Source: CAWBRT01 sp963819175
GTDB lineage: Bacteria > Acidobacteriota > Terriglobia > Terriglobales > Acidobacteriaceae
Reading direction: 5' to 3'
NCBI GenBank assembly: GCA_963819175.1
Contig: CAWFVJ010000024.1
Span: 62,001 to 126,000 of the forward strand
DNA length: 64,000 nucleotides
Position numbers and translations under genes: made by a program. The notes below the pieces were generated by a model. It was given only the letters and a program-made list of their open reading frames with translations, made no database searches and had not been told where the DNA came from. Of this stretch, positions 10,144 to 18,373 are shown piece after piece. Within the stretch, counting starts at the first letter, position 1. The number at the start of each line of letters is the position of its first letter.

Positions 10144-10368
10144 TCAGGGCAGGCGTGCGCGCGAGCGCAGGCGATAACCGATGACGTTCAGCACCAGTCC
10201 AGCTATGGCTAGAACGACAGCCGTGTAGACAATTCCCAGCCGCCCCAGACGGATGGCGGCCGGACTGAATAGCGTGACCATCAAGGCAAATCCCCAGCAA
10301 ATCCAACCGATGATCATGATGCTGGTTGCCGTTTCCCGCTTCTTTTCAGGGCTCTCCACGATCGTCAT
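10144..10368 (-). CDS. Small two-helix membrane protein inside the etf operon (copy 2)
   Basis: I do not recognise a named family. The ATG at 10368, with GGGAG six bases upstream, gives 74 residues: a charged start (MTIVESPEKKRET), a hydrophobic helix at about 16-36, a short IRLGRLG linker, a second helix at about 44-66 and a basic tail YRLRSRARLP. It ends nine bases before etfA. Its pattern (GW, IRxG, VLA, GL, IGY, RLR) matches the neighbour at 10472-10699, so the two look like an old tandem duplication. A membrane role linked to ETF or ETF-QO is only inferred from position. Confidence 0.7.
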   Translation of the reverse strand: MTIVESPEKKRETATSIMIIGWICWGFALMVTLFSPAAIRLGRLGIVYTAVVLAIAGLVLNVIGYRLRSRARLP

Positions 10369-10398
10369 ACCGGACTCCCGACTAATCCGTTTCTCGTT

Positions 10399-10442
10399 GC
10401 ACGTTTCACGAACACAAACTCCGTACTCGTGAAACGTGAAAC
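10399..10442. repeat. GTTTCACG inverted repeat
   Basis: GTTTCACGA and TCGTGAAAC flank a loop of about 15 bases, and are followed by GTGAAAC again. It lies between the two small membrane protein genes and shares its sequence with the spacer at 9084-9145. Confidence 0.5.
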
Positions 10443-10471
10443 TTGTCAACGCGAAACGGATTAGATGTTCG

Positions 10472-10699
10472 TCAGCCGTTCGAACGGCGTAAACGATTGC
10501 CGTAGCCGATACTGATCAATCCGAGCAGAGCCAGCACTCCCGCGTAATGCACGAAGAAGCGCGTTCCCTCTCGAATATCCTGGCTCACATAGATGCCAAC
10601 GATCATTGCCATTGCAAGCAGCGTCCATCCAACAGCCAGGGCAACGGAACCGCGACGCTGGGCGGCCATTTTGGCATCGTAAGTCCTGATCGTTTGCAT
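10472..10699 (-). CDS. Small two-helix membrane protein inside the etf operon (copy 1)
   Basis: The gene encodes 75 residues of unknown function. It has a basic N-terminus (MQTIRTYDAKMAAQRRG), a hydrophobic helix at about 18-40 (ALAVGWTLLAMAMIVGIYV), a polar loop SQDIREGTRF, a second helix at about 48-68 and a basic end NRLRRSNG. It sits 84 bases after etfB and resembles the following small gene in length, topology and several aligned residues. Reading frame, size and conserved operon position support a real gene; the function is not known. Confidence 0.7.
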   Translation of the reverse strand: MQTIRTYDAKMAAQRRGSVALAVGWTLLAMAMIVGIYVSQDIREGTRFFVHYAGVLALLGLISIGYGNRLRRSNG

Positions 10700-10783
10700 A
10701 TTGTTTCTCCTGGCGTTTTAGATGCCATCGCGTCCAGGAGGAAAGCAGCAGCCTTGCGGGCGGCTGCGTTTACCGCGCACGTG

Positions 10784-11554
10784 CTACAGCACGCGGACTT
10801 CGTTGCGCAGCTTGTCGACCAGTTTCTTGGCGATGTCGGCCGGCGAGCCATCGAGGTACTCGGTCTTCTTCGTCTTCTGCGGCACGTAAAGGCGCTCGAC
10901 CTTCTGCAGAGTGTCGCCAACAACGGAGCTGACCTCGTCCCACGTCACCTTGCGCATGGGCTTGGTTTTGGCTTGCTTGATGCCGATCAGCGTCGCATAC
11001 CTTAGCTTGTTGATGCCGGACTGAATGGTGAGCACGGCAGGCACCGGCATATCGACAAACTGGAAGAAGCCGCTCTCCAACTCTCGCTTGACGCGAATGC
11101 CGCCATCCTTGTTTTCAATCTGCATGATGATGGTCGCATGCGGCCACCCAAGCAATTCGGCCAGCAACACGCCGGTCTGCGCGAAGCCGTAATCGTCGGA
11201 CTGCAATCCGGTGAAGATGAGGTCGAACTGCTCGTCCTTGACGGCAGCGGCCAGGGTCTTGGCAAGATTCAAAGGATCGAGGGTAACGAAGCGGTCATCC
11301 TCCAGGTGAATGGCGCGGTTGGCGCCTTTGGCCAAGGCTTCGCGCAACACCTGCTGTGCGCGCGCCGGTCCGGCGGTGATGACCACGACTTCGCCACCAT
11401 GCTTCTCGCGCTGGCGCAATGCCTCTTCCAGCGCATAGGCATCCGGCTCGTTGACTTCATAGGACACGTCGTCGCGAATCCACGTGCCACTCTCGTTCAG
11501 TTTCAGTGGGACATCCTTTTGTGGTACCTGTTTAACGCAAACCAGGATCTTCAA
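10784..11554 (-). CDS. etfB: Electron transfer flavoprotein beta subunit
   Basis: EtfB is the AMP/FAD-contacting partner of EtfA in the soluble ETF heterodimer. Family features include the start KILVCVKQVPQKD, the NEPDAYALEEALR helix and the recognition-loop-like RELESGFFQFVDMPVPAVLTI. A TTG at 11554 (MKILVCVK) is preferred because GAGAGGT lies six bases before it. An in-frame GTG at 11572 would add six residues and has no clear ribosome site. It is the first gene of the operon etfB, two membrane proteins, etfA, ETF-QO, and has a good promoter upstream at 11692-11720. Confidence 0.95.
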   Translation of the reverse strand: MKILVCVKQVPQKDVPLKLNESGTWIRDDVSYEVNEPDAYALEEALRQREKHGGEVVVITAGPARAQQVLREALAKGANRAIHLEDDRFVTLDPLNLAKTLAAAVKDEQFDLIFTGLQSDDYGFAQTGVLLAELLGWPHATIIMQIENKDGGIRVKRELESGFFQFVDMPVPAVLTIQSGINKLRYATLIGIKQAKTKPMRKVTWDEVSSVVGDTLQKVERLYVPQKTKKTEYLDGSPADIAKKLVDKLRNEVRVL

Positions 11555-11691
11555 CCGAGCACCTCTCTCCACTGGCTCCGGCGAGAGTGAAAGCCCAAAA
11601 ACTCACCGTGGGCGACTCCGCTGGAACAGGTCGAATGACAGAAAGAATGGACAATACAGGCCCGCCGAGAGCACAGACTGCGAACCGACGA

Positions 11692-11720
11692 GTATACCGA
11701 AAAGAAGAGCAACTCTCAAA
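11692..11720 (-). promoter_or_regulatory. Sigma-70-like promoter of the etf operon
   Basis: On the minus strand, TTGAGA (11720-11715) is followed after exactly 17 bases by TATACT (11697-11692). Both hexamers are close to consensus with ideal spacing. The start point near 11685 leaves a leader of about 130 bases before etfB. Confidence 0.65.
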
Positions 11721-11791
11721 AGCACCACCGTGCCAGTGGCTGGATTCGTGGTTGATGAAACTGTGCGCCGTTCTGTGATGAGGAACGAAGG

Positions 11792-11823
11792 CCCCACCCA
11801 AGCTGCGCTTGAATGGGGCACCC
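11792..11823. repeat. Intergenic palindrome, family 1
   Basis: The sequence is CCCCA-CCCAAGC-TGC-GCTTGAA-TGGGG followed by CACCC. The outer CCCCA/TGGGG-CACC frame is shared with the other family 1 copies, while the inner CAAGC/GCTTG stem is specific to this copy. Confidence 0.65.
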
Positions 11824-11829
11824 GAATTG

Positions 11830-12105
11830 CTAATCCAGGAACGCGACCGACTGCACGCCGGAAACTTCAAAGCGTTTGCGGCAGCGAACATTCTTGCAGC
11901 CCATAAGGTCCTCGCGCCGCACCATGTAGGAGCGGGCCTTGGCAAACCTGGCGCGATCGCGCTCATCGGCGCGCGGCGACAGACTGCGCTTTTTGGTACG
12001 CACCATCCAAGAGAGATCGTACTCGGCGCTCTGATGGCAATGCGGACACGTCAGAGTCGTCTTCCTGGTTTCTTGCCGCTCGTCGTAAAATTCGCGTTCT
12101 TCCAT
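11830..12105 (-). CDS. Small zinc-ribbon-like CxxC protein
   Basis: This 91-residue protein has no function I can name. It has an acidic and basic N-terminus (MEEREFYDERQE), a CPHCH knuckle at about residues 20-24 and a second cysteine pair, CKNVRC, about 50 residues later, spaced like a zinc ribbon. The middle is very basic (RTKKRSLSPRADERDRARF). The ATG at 12105 is the only good start. It stands alone between the etf operon and the Sco gene on the same strand. Confidence 0.65.
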   Translation of the reverse strand: MEEREFYDERQETRKTTLTCPHCHQSAEYDLSWMVRTKKRSLSPRADERDRARFAKARSYMVRREDLMGCKNVRCRKRFEVSGVQSVAFLD

Positions 12106-12133
12106 GCTGATCGGCCCTCGTCAAGCTGCCCGA

Positions 12134-12158
12134 GGCAACGGCAAAAGCGACCGTTGCC
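12134..12158. repeat. Perfect 8-bp hairpin
   Basis: GGCAACGG and CCGTTGCC flank a nine-base loop between the Sco gene and the CxxC gene. There is no T-run on either side, so it is not a standard intrinsic terminator. Confidence 0.4.
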
Positions 12159-12235
12159 GGGAACCCCACGACACACGAGCATTATTATTCCACATCCGGC
12201 AGCGCGCGTTCGCATGCATCGAGGCAGGCGGTGGA

Positions 12236-13120
12236 TCAGAACTTCTTCAGCTCAGTCTCAACCTCGCCGGGCGTCCAGTCGTTCCCGGGAAATTGCGCCG
12301 CGATCTTGCCGTCGGGCGCAACCAACACGGTGCGCAGCGAGTGCACGATCTGTCCACCTTCGGGGACGTAGGCCAGTCCAAAAAAATCGGCGGCCTTGCG
12401 GGTTTCGGCCGCTGTCCCGGAGACGAATCGCCAATGCTCGAACTTCGGATCGATGTCGCCGGCATACGTCTTCCCGTAGCGCATCAGGACGGCCGGCTTA
12501 TCGTATTCCGGATCGATGCTGATACTGAGTAGCTGCAACCGGCCATAAGCCGCAGGGCTGGCCTGCTTCAGATTTCTGGCAAGTTGTCCGAAGTTGTTGC
12601 TCATGCGGATGCAGTAATCCGGCAGCGGACAGCGGGTGTAGATGAAGGTCAGCAACAAGGGCTTACCGCGGAACTGATGAAGGTGCACGCGACGGCCATT
12701 CTGATCCACAAACAAGAAGTCGGGCACCGCTTCGCCGACCTCCGGCAAGTGTGCCTGCGAAGTCGAACTGGCGGCTGCGGTCGCCGCGTTCTGGTTGATG
12801 GAGACATCGGTGATATAAGCCCGGTCGGGGCTGACGGCAAGGGTTCCGTGCAGCTCATCTCCGGGATGCGCAACGTTGAAGACCCACTCGTCCTGAACGT
12901 GGAATGGCATTGTCATGGCCTTCATGAAGCCGGGAATCTCTCGATGCTGGAGCGTGATTTCCTTGGTCGGTTGATTGACGGCGATGACTTTGCCTTCGAT
13001 GGGATAGCGCCGGACATCCTTCGGCTCCGGCGGTTTTGAGGTGCAGGATGCGAGCAGGACGAGCGTGCAGAGGAGTACGAATAAAATGGTTTTCGCGTGG
13101 TACCGCTTGGAGTCAGTCAT
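12236..13120 (-). CDS. Lipoprotein with CusF-like copper domain fused to a Sco (SCO1/SenC) domain
   Basis: Sco proteins deliver copper to, or reduce, the CuA site of cytochrome oxidase in the periplasm. The 294 residues begin with a signal peptide ending in a lipobox (LVLLASC, Cys about 26). Residues about 38-110 resemble CusF (IEGKVIAVN, GFMKAMTMPFHV). From about 128 there is a thioredoxin-like Sco domain with FIYTRCPLPDYC and the distal histidine in QIVHSLRTVLV. The copper cysteines are spaced C-x5-C instead of the textbook C-x3-C. The gene follows meaB by 30 bases and may be co-transcribed with it, with no obvious functional link. Confidence 0.88.
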   Translation of the reverse strand: MTDSKRYHAKTILFVLLCTLVLLASCTSKPPEPKDVRRYPIEGKVIAVNQPTKEITLQHREIPGFMKAMTMPFHVQDEWVFNVAHPGDELHGTLAVSPDRAYITDVSINQNAATAAASSTSQAHLPEVGEAVPDFLFVDQNGRRVHLHQFRGKPLLLTFIYTRCPLPDYCIRMSNNFGQLARNLKQASPAAYGRLQLLSISIDPEYDKPAVLMRYGKTYAGDIDPKFEHWRFVSGTAAETRKAADFFGLAYVPEGGQIVHSLRTVLVAPDGKIAAQFPGNDWTPGEVETELKKF

Positions 13121-13150
13121 CGCGACCTCCGGACGGCCTTGCTATCGGGC

Positions 13151-14215
13151 CTACTTGCCCCTGAATTTTTCGACCAGCGCTTTGGCGGCGCTCGTGGGCG
13201 AGAGCCCGCCTTCGCGTACGGTCTGTTCGATCCCCGGCAGAGCGGCCTTGACGCGCTCGTCGTGCCGGAACTGTTCGAGCAACTGATTGCGCACGGCTTC
13301 GCGCAGCCAGGTTTGCCGCTGCTGCCGCCGGTTCTGGTCGAACCAGCCGCTGACTTGCATCTGCGCGCGATGGTGCAGCACGGCATCCCAGACACCGGAG
13401 ATGCCTTCGCCGGAGGTGGCCGAGCAGGTAACCGCCTGCGGCGTCCAACCGTTTTCGCGCGCCGGAAACAGGTGCAAAGATTGAGCCAATTCGCGCTTTG
13501 CACGGTCGGCGGCCCTGACGTTATCTCCATCGGCCTTGTTGATGGCGAGCAGGTCCGCCATTTCGATGATTCCGCGCTTGATGCCCTGGAGTTCGTCGCC
13601 GGCACCGGAGATCATGAGCAGCAGAAAAAAGTCGACCATGCCGTGAACCAGCGTCTCCGACTGGCCTACGCCCACGGTTTCGATGAGCACGGTACGAAAG
13701 CCGGCGGCCTCGCAGAGGATCATCGTCTCGCGGGTGCGACGGGCGACGCCGCCGAGCGAGCCGCCTGCGGGCGAGGGGCGTATGAATGCCATTTCGCTGT
13801 TGGCGAGCCGCTCCATGCGGGTCTTGTCGCCGAGGATGCTGCCGCCTGAGCGCTCGCTGCTGGGATCGACGGCAAGCACTGCGACGCGGTTTCCCTTGCC
13901 GATCAGGTAATTCCCCAGCGCCTCGATGAAAGTGCTCTTGCCCGCTCCAGGGACGCCTGTGATGCCGACACGAATCGAATCGCCCAACCTGGGCAGGCAG
14001 GCGTCGATAATTTGCTGAGACAATTCGGCGTCTTCGCCACGGGAGCTTTCGATGAGCGTGATGGCCCTGGCGAGCACGATGCGATCGCCGCGAAGAATGC
14101 CTTCGACGTATTCGGCGAGGGTCAGACGGCGGCGGCGGCGAACACCCGTGGGTCTGATGTCCGCAGGCTGATCGACGCCGGGCCGAACAAAAAGTGTTTT
14201 ATCCCCAGGAGGCAA
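13151..14215 (-). CDS. meaB: MeaB/ArgK-type GTPase, methylmalonyl-CoA mutase chaperone
   Basis: MeaB is a G3E-family P-loop GTPase that gates cobalamin loading and protects methylmalonyl-CoA mutase. The 354 residues contain Walker A GVPGAGKST (about residue 84), VDPSSERSGGSILGDKTRM, the IETVGVGQSE switch region and NKADGDN as the guanine-specificity motif. The start is a TTG at 14215 without a strong ribosome site, so the true N-terminus may lie inside. The mutase genes lie upstream on the same strand, with ilvD in between, which supports the mutase-chaperone role over the old ArgK transport annotation. Confidence 0.92.
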   Translation of the reverse strand: MPPGDKTLFVRPGVDQPADIRPTGVRRRRRLTLAEYVEGILRGDRIVLARAITLIESSRGEDAELSQQIIDACLPRLGDSIRVGITGVPGAGKSTFIEALGNYLIGKGNRVAVLAVDPSSERSGGSILGDKTRMERLANSEMAFIRPSPAGGSLGGVARRTRETMILCEAAGFRTVLIETVGVGQSETLVHGMVDFFLLLMISGAGDELQGIKRGIIEMADLLAINKADGDNVRAADRAKRELAQSLHLFPARENGWTPQAVTCSATSGEGISGVWDAVLHHRAQMQVSGWFDQNRRQQRQTWLREAVRNQLLEQFRHDERVKAALPGIEQTVREGGLSPTSAAKALVEKFRGK

Positions 14216-14221
14216 TCGAAA

Positions 14222-14256
14222 ACTCCGTTCAAAAGAAGTTTCAAGTTTCGACGTTT
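14222..14256. repeat. GTTTC-type repeat
   Basis: AAAGAAGTTTCAAGTTTCGA and CGTTTCGAG repeat the GTTTC unit seen at 9084-9145 and 10399-10442, here between ilvD and meaB. Confidence 0.4.
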
Positions 14257-14337
14257 CGAGATCGGAGGTTACCGTTCTATCCTTTTTGCTCGATGTCCGA
14301 AGCCTCCTTGGAAGGATACGCCAACTCTGGAACCGCG

Positions 14338-16017
14338 CTATTCCATCCGCAGAATCGCGCCACTGGCGGCCGACGAGGCCAATTTGGTGTACAGGCCCAG
14401 ATAGCCTTTGGTGAACTTGGGCTTCGGTCTCTTCCAGGTTTTCAAGCGAGACGCGATTTCCTCCTCGCTCACGTGCAACTGCAAGCTCTTACCCGGAATG
14501 TCGATGGTAATTGTATCGCCGTCGACGACGATCGCTAAGGGGCCGCCTTCGGCGGCTTCCGGCGAAATGTGCCCGACGAAACATCCATTATTGGTCCCGG
14601 AGAAGCGGCCATCGGTAATGAGAGCGGTCTTTTTCGCCAGTCCCATGCCGTAGATGTACTTCATGGCCTTGTACATTTCACGCATGCCAGGTCCGCCCTT
14701 CGGGCCTTCGTAGCGAATGACGACCACGTCGCCTTGCTCGATCTTCCCGTCCAGTATGGCCGCTTCGGCCAGTTCCTCGGAATCGAATACGCGCGCGATG
14801 CCAGTGAACTTCCACATCGAAGGATCGATGGCGGCAGGCTTGGTCACCGCTGTGTCAGGCGCCAGATTGCCCTTCAGGATGGCCAACCCCTTGAGCGCGT
14901 TGAAGGGCTCGCTCATGGTCTTGATGACCTCTCGATTCACCGGAAACTTTCCCCGGAACCGTTCGAGGTTTTCGCCAGTGGTCGCGCCGGTTACGGTGCG
15001 GCAGTCAAGGTGCAGCAGGGACTTGATCTCCTGCATGACCTGGGGGATGCCGCCGGCCTTGTAGAAGTCTTCCATGTCGTATTTCGATGCGGGATTGACC
15101 TTTGCCACCTGCGGCGTGGTCTCGCTGGTGCAATCGTAGACATTCATCATTTCTTCGGCGGAAATTCCGATCTCCGCAGCCACCGCAGTGAGGTGCAGGA
15201 TCCCGTTTGTCGACCCGCCGATTGCCATGAGGACGCGCGCCGCGTTGCGCAGCGATTCCAGGGTAATGATGTCCTTCCCCTTCACCCCGTTCTTTGCCAG
15301 ATTGACGATTGCCTTACCGGTTTCTTCGCCAATTCTGAGCCGGTCGGCATAGACCGCCGGAATCAAAGCCGAGCCGGGAAGCGACATCCCAAGGGCTTCG
15401 GCAAGACAACACATGGTGTTGGCCGTCCCCAGAAACGCGCAGGAGCCGCAGGTCGGCCCGCAGAGATCTTCCAGCCCTTCGTAAGTCTCTTCGCTGATGG
15501 CGCTGTTTTTCAGCATGCCCAGGGCTTCAGACATGGTCGTCAGGTCCGACTTCCGATTGTCAAAGACCACGCCGCCCAGCATGGGGCCGCCGGGAAGAAA
15601 GATTGCGGGAATGTCCAGCCGCGCGGCTGCCATCAGCATGCCCGGAACAATCTTGTCGCAAGAGCCCAGCAGGACGATCGCATCCAGTTGATGGGCCTCG
15701 ACCATCACTTCGATGTCGTTGGCAATCAAGTCCCTCGACGGCAAGATGAAGTGCATGCCGACGTTCCCCTGTGCGGTGCCGTCGCAGGCGCCGATCACGC
15801 CGAATTCGGCGACCGTTCCGCCCGCCTTATAGATGCCTTTGCGAACCCATTCCGCCACTTGCCGCAGATTGGCGTGTCCCGGCACCAGTTCATTCCAGGC
15901 GTTGGCGATGCCGATGATCGGCTTGTCCAGGTCGTCGTTCGAGTAACCAAGCGATTTGAAGACACTGCGGTTAAAGCACCACTCGGGCTTACCCAGTATC
16001 TTTTTGCTGCGGTACAT
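14338..16017 (-). CDS. ilvD: Dihydroxy-acid dehydratase (IlvD/Edd family)
   Basis: IlvD dehydrates 2,3-dihydroxy acids to 2-keto acids in valine and isoleucine synthesis. The ATG at 16017 has GGGAGG eight bases upstream and gives 559 residues; an open stretch to 16125 upstream is judged noncoding. Iron-sulfur cysteines appear in LLGSCDK (Cys120) and CGPTCGSCAFLGTANTMCC (Cys186, 190, 193), as in 4Fe-4S members. Other motifs include PGMLMAAARLDIP, IAIGGSTNG-type LMAIGGSTNGILH, and DGRFSGTNNGCFVGHISPEA near the C-terminus. Sugar-acid dehydratases of the same superfamily are an alternative. Its place between mutase and meaB is unusual for branched-chain synthesis. Confidence 0.9.
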   Translation of the reverse strand: MYRSKKILGKPEWCFNRSVFKSLGYSNDDLDKPIIGIANAWNELVPGHANLRQVAEWVRKGIYKAGGTVAEFGVIGACDGTAQGNVGMHFILPSRDLIANDIEVMVEAHQLDAIVLLGSCDKIVPGMLMAAARLDIPAIFLPGGPMLGGVVFDNRKSDLTTMSEALGMLKNSAISEETYEGLEDLCGPTCGSCAFLGTANTMCCLAEALGMSLPGSALIPAVYADRLRIGEETGKAIVNLAKNGVKGKDIITLESLRNAARVLMAIGGSTNGILHLTAVAAEIGISAEEMMNVYDCTSETTPQVAKVNPASKYDMEDFYKAGGIPQVMQEIKSLLHLDCRTVTGATTGENLERFRGKFPVNREVIKTMSEPFNALKGLAILKGNLAPDTAVTKPAAIDPSMWKFTGIARVFDSEELAEAAILDGKIEQGDVVVIRYEGPKGGPGMREMYKAMKYIYGMGLAKKTALITDGRFSGTNNGCFVGHISPEAAEGGPLAIVVDGDTITIDIPGKSLQLHVSEEEIASRLKTWKRPKPKFTKGYLGLYTKLASSAASGAILRME

Positions 16018-16120
16018 TCTGCTAGCCTCCCCGCTGAACGGCGGAAACTCCGGCTCAGAGTTTATCCTGCGGCGCGATTGAAGAATAGATGTATTGCGGA
16101 GGAATTCCTCAGGGAAAACT

Positions 16121-16155
16121 CCCACATCTGCTGACTGCGGCAGATGTGGGGCACC
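16121..16155. repeat. Intergenic palindrome, family 1
   Basis: CCCACATCTGC-TGACTGC-GGCAGATGTGGGG is followed by CACC. The stem is nearly perfect and unique to this copy, while the CCCA/TGGGGCACC ends match the family. Confidence 0.65.
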
Positions 16156-16170
16156 GTCGGGATGTTTAAC

Positions 16171-18369
16171 TCACCTTGCCGGAGGCGCGACGCCGTCCAC
16201 CTTGTCTTCCACGGCGGTGCTGATCAACACGCGCAGAATCTTCTGGGCCGCAACCGGAATGATGGTGCCGGGACCGAAGACACCGGATGCGCCCGCGTCA
16301 TAAAGGAACTGAAAGTCCTGCGGCGGAATGACTCCGCCGACCACGACGAGAATGTCTTCGCGGCCCAGTGTCTTGAGTTCCTCGATGACCATAGGCACCA
16401 GAGTCTTGTGACTGCCGGCGAGGGTGGATACTCCGAGCACGTGCACGTCGTTTTCAACGGCGTGGCGCGCCACCTCGCGCGGCGTCTGGAAGAGCGGTCC
16501 AATATCGACGTCAAAGCCCAGGTCGGCGAACGCCGTGGAGATGACTTTGGCGCCGCGGTCGTGGCCGTCCTGCCCCATCTTGGCCACCAGGATTCGCGGC
16601 CGGCGGCCTTCCTCTTTGGCGAACTCGTCGGCCATGAGGCGCGCATTCTGAAATTCCTTGTCCATTTGGCTCTCCGCCGAGTAAACGCCTGAGATGGAAT
16701 GGATGACCGCCTGATAGCGGCCAAAGACCTTCTCAAGCGCGCCTGAAATTTCGCCCAGGGTGGCGCGTTTGCGGGCCGCGTCGACGGCAAGCGCCAGCAG
16801 ATTGCCGGTTCCCGTCCGCGCGCATTCGGTGAGCGCCGCGAGTGCGCACTCGACTTCGCCCGCGTTGCGCTCCGCCTTAAGCATTTCGAGGCGCCGGATC
16901 TGGGCGTCGCGAACGGCGCTGTTGTCGACTTCGAGGGTGGCGAGCGGAGCCTCTTTTTCGAGCCTGTAGGCGTTGACACCAACAATGGTGTCCACGCCGG
17001 CATCGATGCGAGCCTGCTTGCGCGCGGCGGCTTCCTCGATACGCATTTTGGGAATGCCCGCCTCGATGGCCTTCACCATGCCGCCGAGCTCCTCTACCTC
17101 GCGGATGAGGGCCCAGCCCCGGTGAATCAGTTCATGGGTGAGCTTTTCGACATAGTAGGAGCCGGCCCAGGGATCGACGACGCGGGTGATTTCGGTTTCC
17201 TGCTGGAGATAAAGCTGCGTGTTGCGCGCGATGCCGGCAGAGAAATCAGTCGGCAGCGCGATGGCCTCGTCCAACGAATTCGTATGCAGAGACTGGGTGT
17301 GGCCCAGGACGGCGGCCATGGCCTCGACGCACGTGCGGATCACGTTGTTATACGGGTCTTGCGCGGCCAGACTCCAGCCGGAGGTTTGCGAGTGCGCGCG
17401 CAGTGCCAGGGATTTCACGTTTTTGGGTCCAAACTGCTTGACCAGCTTGGCCCAGAGCACACGCGCGGCGCGCATCTTGGCGATTTCCATGAAGTGGTTC
17501 ATGCCAATCGCCCAGAAGAAGGAAATGCGCGGCGCAAAATCATCGACCGAGAGGCCGGCCTTGATGCCAGTGCGCAAGTATTCGACCCCGTCGGCGAGCG
17601 TATAGGCCAGCTCAATGTCGGCGGTGGCCCCGGCTTCCTGCATGTGGTAGCCGCTTACGCTGATGCAGTTGAACTTCGGCATCTTCTCCGAGCAAAAGCG
17701 GAAGATGTCTCCGATGATCCGCATCGAAGGCGCGGGCGGATAGATGTAGGTGTTGCGGACCATGAACTCCTTGAGAACGTCGTTCTGGATGGTTCCGCTC
17801 AACTTCTCCGGCGGCACGCCCTGCTCTTCGGCGGCAACGATAAAGAAGGCCATGACGGGCAGCACCGCGCCGTTCATGGTCATCGACACTGACATCTGAT
17901 CCAGAGGGATCTGGCCGAAGAGGATCTTCATGTCGAGAACGGAGTCGATGGCAACACCGGCTTTGCCGACATCGCCGGGCACGCGTTCGTGGTCGCTGTC
18001 ATAACCGCGATGCGTCGGCAGATCGAAGGCGACCGAGAGTCCCTTCTGGCCGGCGGCGAGATTGCGGCGATAAAAGGCGTTCGACTCCTCGGCCGTGGAG
18101 AAGCCGGCATATTGGCGTATCGTCCACGGCTGGGTGGCGTACATGGTCGAGTACGGGCCGCGCAAGAACGGCGGAATACCAGCGGCGTATTCGAGGTGCT
18201 CCATGCCTTCGAGCACCTGGCGGCTCAAGACTCCGGGAACCTCGATGTGCTCCGGCGTGAGCCAGAGGCGAGCAGACGCCTCGCGCTCGGATGCGACTGG
18301 GCCGAACGAGGTACGCGCACCACCATTGGCCTTCGATCGGAAATCGATTTTGCTGAAATCAGGCCGCAT
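16171..18369 (-). CDS. mutB: Methylmalonyl-CoA mutase, large catalytic subunit
   Basis: The enzyme interconverts (R)-methylmalonyl-CoA and succinyl-CoA with adenosylcobalamin. The 732 residues contain a substrate-binding TIM barrel (GPYSTMYATQPWTIRQYAG near residue 70; FDLPTHRGYDSD; SGYHMQEAGA; RAHSQTSGWSLAAQDPYNN). The C-terminal cobalamin domain has the cofactor-ligand signature DGHDRGAK near residue 600, then STLAGSH and GGVIPPQD. The gene starts four bases after the small-subunit stop codon. It belongs to the cluster with epimerase, biotin-dependent carboxyltransferase subunits and meaB. Confidence 0.97.
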   Translation of the reverse strand: MRPDFSKIDFRSKANGGARTSFGPVASEREASARLWLTPEHIEVPGVLSRQVLEGMEHLEYAAGIPPFLRGPYSTMYATQPWTIRQYAGFSTAEESNAFYRRNLAAGQKGLSVAFDLPTHRGYDSDHERVPGDVGKAGVAIDSVLDMKILFGQIPLDQMSVSMTMNGAVLPVMAFFIVAAEEQGVPPEKLSGTIQNDVLKEFMVRNTYIYPPAPSMRIIGDIFRFCSEKMPKFNCISVSGYHMQEAGATADIELAYTLADGVEYLRTGIKAGLSVDDFAPRISFFWAIGMNHFMEIAKMRAARVLWAKLVKQFGPKNVKSLALRAHSQTSGWSLAAQDPYNNVIRTCVEAMAAVLGHTQSLHTNSLDEAIALPTDFSAGIARNTQLYLQQETEITRVVDPWAGSYYVEKLTHELIHRGWALIREVEELGGMVKAIEAGIPKMRIEEAAARKQARIDAGVDTIVGVNAYRLEKEAPLATLEVDNSAVRDAQIRRLEMLKAERNAGEVECALAALTECARTGTGNLLALAVDAARKRATLGEISGALEKVFGRYQAVIHSISGVYSAESQMDKEFQNARLMADEFAKEEGRRPRILVAKMGQDGHDRGAKVISTAFADLGFDVDIGPLFQTPREVARHAVENDVHVLGVSTLAGSHKTLVPMVIEELKTLGREDILVVVGGVIPPQDFQFLYDAGASGVFGPGTIIPVAAQKILRVLISTAVEDKVDGVAPPAR

Positions 18370-18373
18370 GTCG

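Noticed and set aside
16018..16125. Longer IlvD start at 16125
   Set aside because: The ATG at 16017 has an excellent ribosome site and the family N-terminus; the extra 36 residues look noncoding.
16121..16155. Intrinsic terminator of the mutase gene
   Set aside because: The stem is strong but no T-run follows, and the ends match the dispersed family 1 palindrome.
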